Shown here one piece after another: positions 33,905 through 44,937 of a DNA stretch of 64,000 nucleotides. The position numbers and the translations under genes are program-made. This stretch comes from Planococcus citri (taxonomy: Eukaryota > Arthropoda > Insecta > Hemiptera > Pseudococcidae), in NCBI RefSeq assembly GCF_950023065.1, contig NC_088681.1, positions 58,066,836 through 58,130,835 of the forward strand, given 5' to 3'. The first letter of the stretch is position 1. Every line of letters begins with the position of its first letter. The notes under the pieces are model-generated. The model did not search any database. It was not told the DNA's origin and was given only the letters and a program-made list of their open reading frames with translations.

Positions 33905-34120
33905 CTACAAAACGAGGATAAAAACACACAAAAATAGCAACAAAGGTAACAAAGCGAACGCCAAGAAGGTTGTAAGAGGTGGAAGTAAAAATAATAAAAC
34001 GAAGAACAGCGTGGTTAGCAAAAAGATCACAAGTAAACCCAGAGGTCCCTCAGCAGCTGCACGAGAGATAATGCTGCATAAGGATACCAAAAAACAAACT
34101 AAAAATCCTAAAACGCGCAT
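33905..34120 (-). CDS. Small secreted hydrophobic peptide, family A copy 2
   Basis: 71 residues: signal peptide MRVLGFLVCFLVSLCSIISR ending about AAA, then a mature part that starts EGPLG. It then has two hydrophobic stretches separated by a Pro-Pro hinge in the conserved core LPPLTTFLAFALLPLLLFLC. The stop TAG is followed after one base by the donor GTAAGT (33903 downward), and a matching acceptor and terminal exon lie at 33165-33343. Upstream, a TATA-like GGTATTTAAGG replaces the usual TATAAAAAC, and the conserved 20-bp block is closer (34224) than in the other copies, as if about 75 bp of promoter were lost. Expected to be secreted or membrane-inserted. Function unknown. Confidence 0.68.
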   Translation of the reverse strand: MRVLGFLVCFLVSLCSIISRAAAEGPLGLLVIFLLTTLFFVLLFLLPPLTTFLAFALLPLLLFLCVFILVL

Positions 34121-34223
34121 TTTGATGGTTTTTCTTCATTGAAAAGTACGCAAGAAAATCACCAAAATGAATTTTACGAACGTTTAAACCTTAAATACCT
34201 TTGAATTCTTTTAAAAGTTATCC

Positions 34224-34243
34224 GATGATAATTTTTTACAAGG
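34224..34243 (-). promoter_or_regulatory. Conserved upstream block, copy 2
   Basis: GATGATAATTTTTTACAAGG. Near-identical 20-mers occur at 38979, 40880, 43558, 45114 and 46446, each upstream of a family A copy or remnant. A second shared phrase, TCTAATGGTGATAA, follows about 60-90 bp further upstream in copies 2-5. Candidate regulatory element, though common descent by duplication alone could also explain it. Confidence 0.5.
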
Positions 34244-34320
34244 CGGTTGTATGTATACTTAGATCGAATGTAACCTAGGTACATCGTCGTATATCTAATG
34301 GTGATAAGAGTTGCACATAA

Positions 34321-35395
34321 TTTTTTTCAAAATTTTCCAATTCTGGTCAAAATACGAGTACATCAAAATAACATTTTTTAAAAGAAAAAAAACACGCTTC
34401 AAGTTTTTAATTTTTTCCACAATTTGAGGGCTTCATAAAAAAAGACCAATTATTATTTAGAGAGGGGTCGAGGAAGACTTTTTACATGAAAAGAAGTTCA
34501 GTTGAAGAATTCTGATACAGAAATGGAAAAGTTTCAAAAAATTGGTAGAGACTTTGGTTTGTTTAATTTTTACCCATTAATTTTTTCCAACTCTGAGAGT
34601 CCTGTTTTTTTTTTCAACTTGGAAACTTTTAAACAATTTTTTTGTATTTATGGAAAATAAAGACGATTCTCCTGAAACTCAACAACTCCGAGAAGGAGGA
34701 TCAAATTTTTCAAAAACATGCCTAGGTACAGCTTTGTAAAAAAAAAAAAAACAATCGCACATTTCAAAAAGTTTCATCATGCAAGCAATTTTGTTTTTGT
34801 CCTCTTTATTTCTCTGAAACTTTTTTTTTATACAATTTTTGTTGCTTTTCATTTTTTTTCCAGTTTAGCCCGAAAATGAATTTTTTGGTGATTGAAAATC
34901 AATCGTGAATTTTTTCTTTTTTTGGGGAAACGTACGAGTTTTATGAGAAAATAAAGTGAATAGAAGGTACAGGGTATGAAAATTTTCATCATTCAAATGC
35001 AGTTGGTTTCTTTCTGAGGCTCTGATTTTGAGATATTTCCTACAAAAGTTTTTTTTTTACATTTTTTTATATTGGGCGTGTACAAATTGCCAGGATTTTT
35101 TTTACGTCCAGTTTCGAGGGGTTAGTCTATGATTTGGTTTGAAAGATTTATTTCTTTGATGAATTTAAGAATGTTTTCCATCTGTTTGATATTGTCAGGA
35201 ATTGTACTTGTAGGGTTGAGGTCTGAAATGTTCAAGGATTGACGTTTTGTTTTGAGAGAGGTACAATAGAATAGAAGGTGTTGAGTGGAGATTATTTCAG
35301 AATTACAGAAATTGACAGGTGAATTAAACGAATCACTGAAATTTTAATTATACAATTATACATATTATATCTATCTATCTATTCAATTAGCAGTG
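34321..35395. other. Intergenic or intron of family A copy 3
   Basis: Contains a repeated phrase, GCAGTTGGTTTCTTTCTGAG followed by GCTCTGATTT (34999 on), also present near 33625, 42668, 42890 and 44410. It marks the duplicated units of the family A array. No terminal exon homologue is visible here. Confidence 0.5.
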
Positions 35396-35404
35396 TTACT
35401 TACT

Positions 35405-35620
35405 CTACAAAACGCAACCGAGCAAACACAAAAATAGCAACAAAGGTAACAAAGCGAGCGCCAAGAAGGTTGTAAGAGGTGGAAGAAAAATTAATAAAAG
35501 GAAGAACACTCCGGTTAACAAACCGATCAAAACAAAACCTAGAAATCCACCAGCAGCTACACGAGAGAAAATGCTGCATAAGGATACTAAAAAACAAACT
35601 AAAAATCCTGAAACACGCAT
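35405..35620 (-). CDS. Small secreted hydrophobic peptide, family A copy 3
   Basis: I start it at the internal Met (35620), which aligns with the start of all other copies; the frame is open 20 codons further upstream but that part is not shared. 71 residues: signal peptide MRVSGFLVCFLVSLCSIFSR to about VAA, then GGFLGFVLIGLL and the core LPPLTTFLALALLPLLLFLC. Donor GTAAGT lies one base after TAG. Its coding part is intact, but a 3.15-kb transposon inserted 40 bp upstream of the ATG separates it from its TATA box (now near 38885). It may be silent or driven from inside the insertion. Confidence 0.65.
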   Translation of the reverse strand: MRVSGFLVCFLVSLCSIFSRVAAGGFLGFVLIGLLTGVFFLLLIFLPPLTTFLALALLPLLLFLCLLGCVL

Positions 35621-35689
35621 TTTGATGGTGTTTCTTTTTTGCAAAATACTCGTAAGCCACCCTGTGGGCACGTTTGGCACTCAGGACGC

Positions 35690-35912
35690 AATGCCAGCGA
35701 AAAAGTGCCAAAATCTGACACTAAGTGTCACATTTTGGCACTGGAGTGTCAGGCATTGGCACTCGGTGTCGAATTTTGACACTGGAGTGTCATGTGTCGG
35801 CACTCGAGTGTCAGGCACTGGCACTCAGTGTCAGATCTTGACACTGGAGTGTCAGGTGACGACACTCAAGTATCAGGTATTGGCACTCCAGTGTAAAATG
35901 TTGGCACTGGAG
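35690..35912. repeat. GGCACT / AGTGTCA minisatellite
   Basis: Irregular tandem units mixing GGCACTGGAGTGTCAGG, GACACTGGAGTGTCAGG and GGCACTCAGTGTCAG in about 20-50 bp steps. AGTGTCA and TGACACT sit in both orientations. Similar motifs lie at 38617-38790 at the other end of the same element, so these are probably subterminal repeats of the transposon. Confidence 0.75.
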
Positions 35913-36769
35913 AAATTTTTCAATAACAGAAGTCTCAATTTTTTAGTTTTAAATAACAAAAACTTTTTTTTTTGTTTAAAACTTTGATTGAACATTAAAA
36001 ATAAAAAAATTCACAAAATTTCAGATTTTTTAAAAATTGAATTTTAATTTAAAATTGACTTCTAAAAACTGTTATGCACCAAAAGTTTGAAATCAAGTTT
36101 GTTGGTAGAGTGGTTTAATTATAACCTTAAAATCCATTAGCACTTTCATAGTTCTGTTGAGAGATTGGAAATTTTCAAATCTATTTTTGGATAAATTTTT
36201 GTATTTTGAGAATTGTTTCTTCGCAAACATTTCGCATTAATTAGGTTCATTTATGTTAAAACATTGAAACGCTTATTCCTAAAACTGCGGATATATAAGG
36301 GGTGTTCAATAAAGACTGAGAGTGGTGTGCCGAAAGATCGACTCAGAATCTCAAATTCCATGTTTTGGAACAAGACAATTTTTTCCAAAACAGGTTGGGT
36401 AGGGGCCAGAGCAGAAAACCCAAGATTTTTAGAATATTCTCACTCTTTGATGACCAATATCCATCCTTCAGGGGAACCTCCAAAACTGAAAGTTTTTCTG
36501 AGTGAATTTCAACTTAAAATGGAGGTCTCCGCTGAATTTTCTCAAAATCTTCCAAATTTTTTTCGCGATCCATCCAAAATAACATACTTATACTAGTACC
36601 TACATAATAAGAAATACAAGTTTTAAAATTTCTTCAATGTGTAATTATTTTCTTTTCAAAAAAAGAACAGGCGCTTTTCCAACAAATAAAAATTCGTTTT
36701 TTTCAATATGCTATTTAAAATTTTTAAGCCTTACCCTTGAAATTTTTTTTTGAGAAAAAAATCCAGATT

Positions 36770-37803
36770 TCACCATTTCCAGCCATTCTGGCGCCTCCAG
36801 CGCGATTTTCAATTTTTCCAGAATTTGGAATTTGCTCCAGAAAGCGTGAATATGCAGTTAGGTAGCTAAAAATCGAGTTGTATATTACACTCGACCTGTT
36901 TAACGAGTTTATCCACATTTGAGCCGATTTTGAGAGTGACACCTCAAGAGTGGCTTTTTGACCAGCTTTTTTCAAAATTGAAAAATCCAAAAATAACCGT
37001 TTGTGAAGAAATTTTTGAAATTTACGCGAATCGCTGTATTTCTTCAAGAACTAACCCTGGGAGCGCAAAATCTACCATTTCCAGTCGTTTTGGAGCGAGA
37101 GTGACACCTCAAAAAACCACTTTTGAGGTGTCACTCTCAAAATCGGCTCAAATGTGGATAAACTCGTTAAACAGGTCGAGTGTAAAATATACAACTCGAT
37201 TTTTAGCTGCCTAACTTCATATTGACGCCTTCTGGAGCATATTCAAAATTCTGGAGAAATTGAAAAACGCACTGGAGGCTCCAGAATGGCTGGAAATTGT
37301 GAAATTTGGATTTGGGGGTTAGTTACGGACAAAATACAGCGATTCGCGCCAATTTCAAAAATTTCCTCACAAACAATCACTTTTTGATTTTTTGGATCTT
37401 TTAATTTTCAAAAAAGGTGGTCAAAAAGCCACTTTCTTTTGAGGTGTCACTCTCAAAATGGGCTCAAATGTGGACAAACTCGTTAAACGGGTCGAGTGTT
37501 ATATACAACTCGATTTTTAGCTGCCCAACTTTATATTCACGCCTTCTGAAGTTAATTCAAAATTCTGGAGAAATTGAAAAATCACGCTGGAGGCTCCAGA
37601 ATGGTTGGAAATGGTGAAATTTGGATTTGGGTAATTAATATTAGTTTTGGGACTTATTCTGACCATTTTTATTGATCAAGTACGTATTTTTTTTAGAAAA
37701 AAGCATGAATCGCCAAAAACAGTCAATTTTTAATTTTCTAAAATTCGCCAAAAATCGAAAAATGAACTTGGACAGCTGAAAATTTGGTTTTTGAGTTCCC
37801 TTG
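36770..37803. repeat. GGAGGCTCC foldback copy, related to 48.07-49.43 kb
   Basis: Shares long phrases with the element at 48072-49427: GTGACACCTCAA, ATACAACTCGATTTTTAGCT, CTCGTTAAACAGGTCGAG, and the end CCCTTG followed by TAA at 37804-37806, a TWA-type target like the TTA of the intact element. The left end is not recognisable, so the copy is truncated or rearranged. Nested in the 3.15-kb element. Confidence 0.65.
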
Positions 37804-38409
37804 TAAGATGCTGTATATGGCTCATAAAATATAATAAAATGACAAAGAACTGTTTTCAGTTTTCTATTTTGGGTATTGAATCATTCCAGAGCGAATATTT
37901 TCGAAAATCTAGATTTGCGTATGAGTTTCAAATTTTGATTTCATTCAAAAATCAAAACTTCGAAAATGGAACTCGATTAGCATTATCAAAAATATTTTTA
38001 TTTCATTTTTTTTTTGTATAAGAGAAAAATTTGCGTTGAAACCTATTGCCACTTTTTCGTAAGCTCCATGTGAATGCTTCTATCTCACAAAATATTTTTT
38101 TCAACTAATAAAAATTCTTTTTTTTTGAAAAATATTTCAAATTTTAGGTCTGTACCCTTGAAAATTTTCATTGAGAAAAAAAAACGAAAAATTGGGACCC
38201 CTTTTTTAAAAAACAATATTGTAAAAAATCGTGTTTTTTATCAGGAAAAAATTGAAAATTGGAATGGAATAAATTTAAAAATTTCTCCAGTAGAATATAT
38301 GTAATAATTTCAGAGAAAAAAAATCTTCAATAAATAATTACTAGTGCCTAAAAAATCCATTGATGCAAGCTCAAAATGAATGAGCAATCAACTAACAGTC
38401 ACTTCAACA

Positions 38410-38485
38410 GTCTCACGCGGTGGCGTAATCGGTAAAGCAACGGACTGCCACGCAAGGAACCAGGGTTCGAATCCAGCCGGAGCCA
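38410..38485 (+). other. tRNA-Gly(GCC)-like sequence (SINE head or pseudogene)
   Basis: Has an A-box-like TGGCGTAATCGGT and a perfect B box GGTTCGAATCC (38464-38474). The middle, ACTGCCACGC, matches the anticodon arm of tRNA-Gly(GCC). The T stem and acceptor stem do not pair well, so this is not a working tRNA. A pol III promoter of this kind is typical of SINEs. Confidence 0.55.
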
Positions 38486-38812
38486 AAAAAATTACATCGA
38501 AAAAAAGCGGGAAAACAGGAAAATGAAGATAACTACTATCAACGACTCTCTCCCCGGGCAACACTGCTTCAAAAATTGCTAGAATCGGCAATAAAAAACT
38601 TTCTCATAATTTTTCCTCACTGGCACTGGCACCAAAAATTTGCATTGCGTCTCAGTCTCACATTGACGCAATGTATCAGTTCTCAGTGCCAGTGGCACTG
38701 ACACTGGCACTCTGACACCAAGACACTGGCACTAAAAATTGGCATTGCGTCCCAGTCTCAATTTGACGCAATGTTAAATACTGGCACTAAAGTGCCAAAC
38801 GTGCCCACAGGG

Positions 38813-39080
38813 CAGAAACTGAAAAGTCACCAAATGAAAGTAGGTAGTATTTCAACAATGAGTTAAGAAATGAAAAATTCCAGTTTTTATACTTTCTGAT
38901 ATCGTAGAAATTGACTCATTTTATGAAGGTATAAACTATAAACCTTATATACATGAGAAATTTTTAAAAAAGTTATAGGATGATAATTTTTTACGAGGTA
39001 CTTATATGTATATGTACCTAGATCAAATTTGTAACCTAGGTACATCGTATTGATATCTAATGGTGATAAAACCTGCACAT
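38813..39080 (-). promoter_or_regulatory. Detached promoter of family A copy 3
   Basis: Homologous to the upstream regions of copies 4-6: GTCACCAAATGAAAGTAG, a TATA box GTATAAAAACTG near 38885, the 20-bp block at 38979-38998 and TCTAATGGTGATAA near 39055. In the ancestral arrangement the ATG would lie about 75 bp downstream of the TATA box. The 3.15-kb element now separates them. Confidence 0.7.
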
Positions 39081-40640
39081 ACATATGTACTTGAGTTTTT
39101 GGAAGAACTAGCTCAGGAGAATGAATACGATAGGGCTAGGTGACAAGAGGTGTTGTGGTCAGCTATTTTCTAGTAATAAAATGCCGGAGCGTCGAATCCT
39201 CGTCCTATGAAGCTACACGCGCGCTGACGGAATGTAGAAGGTTGAATTGGCCTCTAGCTGAGATTTTGAGTCAGGTATGTGAAAAATTGATGAAATTAGT
39301 CCAAATTCGGGTCGATGGTGAAATTCGACGTCTTTGATGGGCTAATATAGTGAGAGAGAGAGAACATGTTTTACCAAAGTTGACCATTTTGAGTGGAAAA
39401 AATTGAGAAAAATTCAGGTTTTTGAATTTTTGAAGGTCTTTGACTTGAAAGTACATACTTATATGAAAAATCCCTCAAAAAATACAAGTGTAGGTACTTT
39501 ACTTAGGTACTGTTCATCTGGAAAAGATAGGTACAATAAATTTTTTTGTGATTGCAATTGCATCACTGAAAAAAATCACCATACCTACCAAAAGTGCCAT
39601 TGAAAAACTAAAAATGCGTATTTAGCTTAAATATGTACGTTCAAAATAATCCAAAAAATTTCCGTGAAGGACCCTTTACAATAAGTAAGTGTGTAGCATC
39701 CCTGCAGATTTGAAAAATTCGTTTAGAAACTGCGGGAGATGAAAATTTTAAACAGAAGTGTAGATATCATCCTTTTGGAGTGAACTGGTGATCTGAAAAT
39801 AATTTTGATTGGAGGTTTAAATCCCAAGGACCAACTTTCATTAGCTAATATCAAAATCCCAGCAAGGCAAATTCACTCTTCTGATCGGGCTACCTAAATG
39901 CTCTTTTTTCACATTTTATCACTGAAGAATGGAACTGGAAAGGCATAAAGCTGCCAGAATGTGTGTATCTTCGACATAGGACTTTTTCTAGATCTCGAAT
40001 CACTATTTTATCACTTTTGTGATGGTCGAGATAAATTGCAAAACCAATCCACGGGTTCCTAAAATTGTTGAAATTGAGTATCTCAGGTACGCGTGTTTTG
40101 ACCTGTGCGTAATTTTCAACTTAAGGGAGAGGGTGGGGTGGTGGGTTGTGATTGGGCGAAAGCTGTGAAAAATTCGGGTTTCGAGAAGTAAAAACAATGT
40201 TTTTTTCAACTTGAACATTTTTTAACATTTGAACGATAGGTGTATTCCTTTGAAAGTTCAGTTTGGGAAAAAATATATAGCAGCCCAAACGAAATGAGGG
40301 CAAAAGCTGTCAAAAATTCGTATTTTGAGAGATGAAAAGTAATGTTTTTTTTTTATGTCGAGCCCTACTTGTCTGGCTCCACAATTTTAGAATTTAAATA
40401 TTTGGTAGACAGATACCTACCTAATTAAAAATTTCAATTTTGAAAGGAAAGAAAAGCAGACAGTCCGAGCGAAGCGAGGCCAAAAGTTGTGCGAAAATTC
40501 GTATTTAGAGAGAGTAAAAATTGTATATTTTTGAGGTTTAAACATGGAGCCCCGGGAGCCCCTTGGTGTCTAGGAGCCCCTGACGATCGCCAGTCAACAT
40601 CATAGGCTAGTCCGCTCCTGAACCAAAAGATTTACTTGTA
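39081..40640. other. No gene recognised; start of CAAAAGCTG repeat region
   Basis: No coding signal. From about 40150 to 41520 a degenerate repeat recurs, with CGAGGCCAAAAGTTGTG or GGGCAAAAGCTGT followed by AAAATTCGTATTT and AGAGAG, near 40156, 40298, 40478, 41330 and 41508. Confidence 0.5.
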
Positions 40641-40930
40641 TCTGCAGCCGCAGGAGAAACAAAAATTGCATTAAAAATCCTGAAACACGCAATTTGATGT
40701 TTTTTCCTTTTTTGGTTTTTGTAAAATATAAGTCACCCAATGAAAGTAGTGTTTCAGCAATGAGTCAAGAAAGGTAAATTTTCAGTTTTTACTTTTTCTC
40801 ACAATCTATGGAGGGGGCTAGTTTCACATTTGGTACCTATAACTACCTAGAATTTTGTAATACCTAAGTCATGGTGTTCGATAATAATTTTTTACGAGGA
40901 ACATGGTTGATATAGAGACAAAGGTACGTT
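40640..40930 (-). pseudogene. Orphan 5' remnant of a family A gene
   Basis: On the minus strand this has the upstream block (40880-40899), the CACCCAATGAAAGTAG and TCAGTTTTTACTTT phrases of the family promoter (the TATA core is lost), and then LRVSGFLM at 40692 downward, matching MRVSGFLV of copy 3 but with the start codon ATG changed to TTG. After about 12 codons the homology ends and no hydrophobic core follows. A dead copy that marks another former member between copies 3 and 4. Confidence 0.7.
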
Positions 40931-41674
40931 ACCTATGACGTATTTCAAGTTTTTTGAAAAAAGTCATTCGAAAGAACGAGAGTGAGTGATGTACGTATTT
41001 CATGCAAGCAGGTGAATATTTTTTTTCTTCCTTCAAAGAGGGGAATTTGTAAGATGGGTCTGAGGGATCTATATTTGAATTATCGATTTGTAAAAATGGC
41101 AATTTTGCCGATTTGTACGTATATGTAGTAATATTCAGATTTAAACATAATTTTCTATTTTCCATTTCGAATTTTCGGAAACTGTTTTAGAAAAGAAAAA
41201 GCAAGTAAAATGCTTTTAAAAATTCGTATCTTGAAATCACGCAGAAAACAATTTTTTGTGAGAAATTCATTTTTTCTGCTCCAAAAATTTTAAGAAAAAG
41301 AAAAGCAAACAGGCTATTGACCCAAACGAGGGCAAAAACTTGCAAAATTCGCGTTTCAAGAAAGGGAAAAACAAATGTTTTTTTATGTAAGAAGTGTTTT
41401 TTTGGGTTTAAACATTTTTTTAATTTCCATGGGTACCCTAAGTATAGATTTTTGAAAAGTTTGATTTCATAAAAAAAGAAAAAAAACAGAGAGCTCTGAG
41501 CGAAAAGAGAGCAAAAGCGTTCGCAAATTTGTCAAGTTTCAAAAAAGTCGTGACTAAGTATAAATTTGCCGAATATTGTCTGAATTTAGCACGATGGCAG
41601 ACATCCCTCCACACACACATTCAAAGCACGTTTTTGTATGGGATATGAAAAAAGAAAATATGTAGATATAAGAA

Positions 41675-41874
41675 AAGTATTTGCTCAAATGATTTATTGC
41701 AGTTTCAATTACAGAATAAAACTAGGTAATAATTATTTAAATAGATTGAAGTGATTTGAAAAGAAATTAAATTCATTAGAAATGTGCACTTGGTTCCCAT
41801 TTTCCGCATTTTCCACCACCTTTAAGAATAAATCGCCGAGGAAGTTCTGTAATTTCATGACCAATGTTCGCCAT
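41675..41874 (-). other. Family A terminal exon (3' UTR), second copy
   Basis: Acceptor TTTTTTACAG directly precedes 41874. The exon starts ATGGCGAACATTGGTCATGA and ends after AATAAA (41693-41698). It is strongly similar to 33165-33343 over about 190 bp, including both splice and poly(A) signals. It could be the 3' exon for copy 4 (intron about 1288 bp). As no other terminal exon is seen up to 46.3 kb, it may serve copies 5 and 6 too. Confidence 0.6.
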
Positions 41875-41899
41875 CTGTAAAAAAATCATACTTTTAAAT

Positions 41900-43160
41900 T
41901 AAAAATTACTTGAAATTCTACTACACGCGAAAAATTTACAAATTCATTTTTATGTACATATTTCATTGTTTTGAATGAAATAGGTAGGCTGACGCGCGAT
42001 GTTACTAATTCAAAGATTAAAAAGTTGAAGGAACCTGCTCAGGTAAAGTTTGATGTGAGGAAAGGATTATTAGAAAAAAATCAAAATGAAAGCAATACAC
42101 TTTAGGTGTTAACCATTATGTATTTTATTATTTCATCTTGGCTTTCAGAAACGTTATTCACCAAATTCAGCTCATGCTTGTTGGTTTAGACGAACAGTAC
42201 ATATAAGTATTACAGTTAATGTGGTGTGTGGTTCTTATTAATTATTCTTGCTTATGATTTTTTTGTTGCAATATTGTTAGCTCCTTCGCCCTGAAGTTGT
42301 TAGTCTTTATTTTGAAAGAAATTTTTTAAAAATTTTAGCTCTCCAACTTGCAAAAAGATGAATCAAATGCAGTCGAAATTTTGCGAAATAATTTCCGTTT
42401 CAAAGATAAACCTCCTACCACTCCCTTGAGTCATTTTGGTTCTTTTGTATGTAGACCTCGCTCTCAACAGCGGGAAAAAATTGAAAAAAAATACCCAACA
42501 ATAAATCGAAGTTGGTAAAATTTTTTTTCCAGTTTAGTTCAAAAATGATTTTTGGTAATGAAAATCAATCGTAATTTTTTCCCAATTTTGGGGGAAACGC
42601 ACGAGTCTTATGAAAAAAGTAAAGGGAATAGAAATGGCAGGGCATGAAAATTTTCATCACTAAAATGCAGTTGGCTTCTTTTTGTGGCTCTGATTTAGAG
42701 ATATTTTTCACAAAAATGTGAAAGGCTCAAATACTTAATCTTTCCTAGTTTTTTAATCCAACATTTTTTTAATCGATTGCCCACATTAGTTCACTGTCTT
42801 CATAAAAATGTAGGTATTTCTTTTCCACTATTTTAAAAGTTGACACAAAAGCTCGTTCTAAATAGAATTACATTTATCTCTTTCTGATACTCAGATTTAA
42901 GTACGGATATTTCCTACAAAAATTTGAAAAGCTCAACTTTATTGCACAAGTTGTTTGTTTTTTTCTTTTTTCTTGAAAAAGTTTACGGGTGAGCAACTTT
43001 ACATAATGAACCGAAAATAAATGAAAATTATCTCCGAATTTTTATGAAAATTTGTTCAGTTTGAGTAAAAATGTGAAATTATAATATGTATTATGTTTTA
43101 GTGAATTCGGGTAACTTAAATTTCAATAAATTAATATCTATTCAATTAGCAGTGCTACTT
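41900..43160. other. Presumed intron of family A copy 4
   Basis: Holds two copies of the array-specific phrase (near 42668 and 42890) and sequence shared with the intron side of copies 2, 3 and 5, such as AAAAATGTGAAATTATAATA. No coding signal. Confidence 0.5.
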
Positions 43161-43163
43161 ACT

Positions 43164-43379
43164 CTACAAAACGAGACTGAGGAAACACAAAAATAGCAAC
43201 AAAGGTAACAAAGCGAACGCCAAGAAGGTAGTAAGAGGTGGAAGTAAAAATAATAAAACGAAGAACAACGCGGTTAACAACCCGATCAAAAGGAAGCCTA
43301 GAACTTTACCAGCAGCTGCATGAGAGAAAATGCTGCATAAGGACACCAAAAAACAAACTAATAATCCTAAAACACGCAT
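43164..43379 (-). CDS. Small secreted hydrophobic peptide, family A copy 4
   Basis: 71 residues. Signal peptide MRVLGLLVCFLVSLCSIFSH, cleavage likely after AAA; mature GKVLGFLLIGLLTALFFVLL, then the core LPPLTTFLAFALLPLLLFLC and the end FLSLVL. Donor GTAAGT lies one base after TAG; the acceptor and terminal exon are at 41875/41874. TATA box GTATAAAAACTG near 43472 and conserved upstream block at 43558-43577. The protein is identical to copy 5. The mature peptide would form two membrane-length helices around the Pro-Pro hinge, so it is likely membrane-active or membrane-resident after secretion. Function unknown. Confidence 0.7.
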   Translation of the reverse strand: MRVLGLLVCFLVSLCSIFSHAAAGKVLGFLLIGLLTALFFVLLFLLPPLTTFLAFALLPLLLFLCFLSLVL

Positions 43380-44721
43380 TTTGATTTTTTTCTTTTTTGC
43401 AAATAAGCCAGAAAGTCGCCAAATGAAACGTAGTATTTCAACACTGAGTTAAGAAATGAAAAATTTCAGTTTTTATACGTTCTCTTATCTTTGTGATTAC
43501 CTAACTGATTTTAAGAAAGTATAAACCTTATACCTAGAATTGTTTAAAAAGTTATCCGGTGATAATTTTTTACGAGGTATGTACTTGTATGTAGCTAGAT
43601 CAAATGTAACCTAGGTAGGTAGTAGGTACATACCTACACACATATCTAATGGTGATAAATGCTGTACATAATACCTATGTACGCTACCAACGTAAGTATT
43701 TCAGAAAATGGCAAAATTCGAGTTCAAATAAATCGCAAATTTCTCGAAGGATTTATCGCAAACTTTTTTTTTGGTCAACGTATGGATCGCTCTTACCCTT
43801 CACACATTTCACATTTGGTATTTAGATTTTTAGTACCCCTTCTATTTGGTGTACATTCGATTTTATACCCTAATTGACCTTCGACTTGTCCGTCATATAC
43901 CATGTGAAAAGTCCATAGGGAGCTCACAGCTTACATTTATAATAATTGACACACAGTTTGTGGCTTCGAATTGTCCCCTTTTTGAAAATACTTAATCTTT
44001 CCCAGCTTTTTAATCCAACATTTCTTTAATCGATTGCCCACATTAGTTCACTATCTTCATAGAAATGTATTTCTTTTCCGCTATTTCAAAAGTTGACACA
44101 AACGATCGTTCTAAATACTTAGAATTATCTGTAAAACTTTTCAATAAGCTTATTTTTTGAAATGATTGAAATTTTTTAAATTCTCAATTGCATAGTTTCG
44201 ATAAAAAAAAAATTACTCACGTTCTTCCGTTTGAAGCATTTTAGACTATTTTTGTTACTTTTTATATTTTTCAAATAAGTCCGAAAACTGATTTTTTGTA
44301 ATGAAAATCAATAGTGTAACTTTTTCCCCCAATTTTGGGAAAACGCACGAGTATTACGAAAAGATACCTACTTAAAGGGAATAGAAATTGTAGGGCTTGA
44401 AAATTTTCATCATTAAAATACAATTGGTTTCTTTCTGAGGCTCTGATTTAGGGATATTTTCAACAAAAATTTGAAAAGCTCAACTTTATTGCACAAGTTC
44501 TTTCTTTTTTTTTCTTTTTTTTTCTTAAAAGACTTTACGGGTGAACATTTGAACAACTTTGCATAATGAATTAAATAAATGAAAATTATCTTCGAATTTT
44601 TATGAAAATTTGTTCAGTTTGAGTAAAAATGTGAAATTATAATATGTATTATGTTTTAGTGAATTCGGGTAACTTAAATTTCAATAAATTAATATCTATT
44701 CAATTAGCAGTGCTACTTACT

Positions 44722-44937
44722 CTACAAAACGAGACTGAGGAAACACAAAAATAGCAACAAAGGTAACAAAGCGAACGCCAAGAAGGTAGTAAGAGGTGGA
44801 AGTAAAAATAATAAAACGAAGAACAACGCGGTTAACAACCCGATCAAAAGGAAGCCTAGAACTTTACCAGCAGCTGCATGAGAGAAAATGCTGCATAAGG
44901 ACACCAAAAAACAAACTAATAATCCTAAAACACGCAT
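44722..44937 (-). CDS. Small secreted hydrophobic peptide, family A copy 5
   Basis: Same 71-residue protein as copy 4, with no visible DNA difference across the coding region. Donor GTAAGT lies one base after TAG. The promoter differs slightly: GTATAAAAACAG near 45030, block at 45114-45133. No terminal exon lies between this copy and copy 4, so its transcript must either read on unspliced or splice past copy 4 to 41874. Confidence 0.7.
   Translation of the reverse strand: MRVLGLLVCFLVSLCSIFSHAAAGKVLGFLLIGLLTALFFVLLFLLPPLTTFLAFALLPLLLFLCFLSLVL

Larger units (their letters stand above)
35660..38812. mobile_element. 3.15-kb TIR element inserted in copy 3 promoter
   Basis: Perfect 22-bp TIRs at 35660-35681 and 38791-38812, starting CCCTGTGGGCACGTTTGGCA. 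Both ends have subterminal clusters of GGCACT/AGTGTCA motifs and GACGCAATG. The flanks read GCCA and CAGAAA; uninterrupted paralogues read GCCAGAAA, so the insertion point is certain and the apparent duplication is CA. No transposase was found. The interior is a mosaic: a minisatellite, a fragment of the 28.1-kb foldback family, a GGAGGCTCC foldback, and a tRNA-Gly-like sequence. The superfamily is unclear. Confidence 0.85.

Noticed and set aside
33870..34142. 90-codon plus-strand ORF rich in Lys/Asn/Thr, and its equivalents at other copies
   Set aside because: Antisense shadow of the hydrophobic family A coding exon; Leu/Phe codons read backwards give Lys/Asn/Glu.
35571..35987. 138-codon plus-strand ORF
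   Set aside because: It runs antisense to copy 3 and then through the GGCACT minisatellite, giving a repetitive translation.
38388..38591. 67-codon minus ORF over the tRNA-like sequence
   Set aside because: It is the reverse reading of a tRNA-derived sequence and flanks.
41675..41874. 33-residue peptide encoded from the ATG at the start of the terminal exon
   Set aside because: Not conserved in frame or sequence in the second copy at 33165-33343; better explained as 3' UTR.
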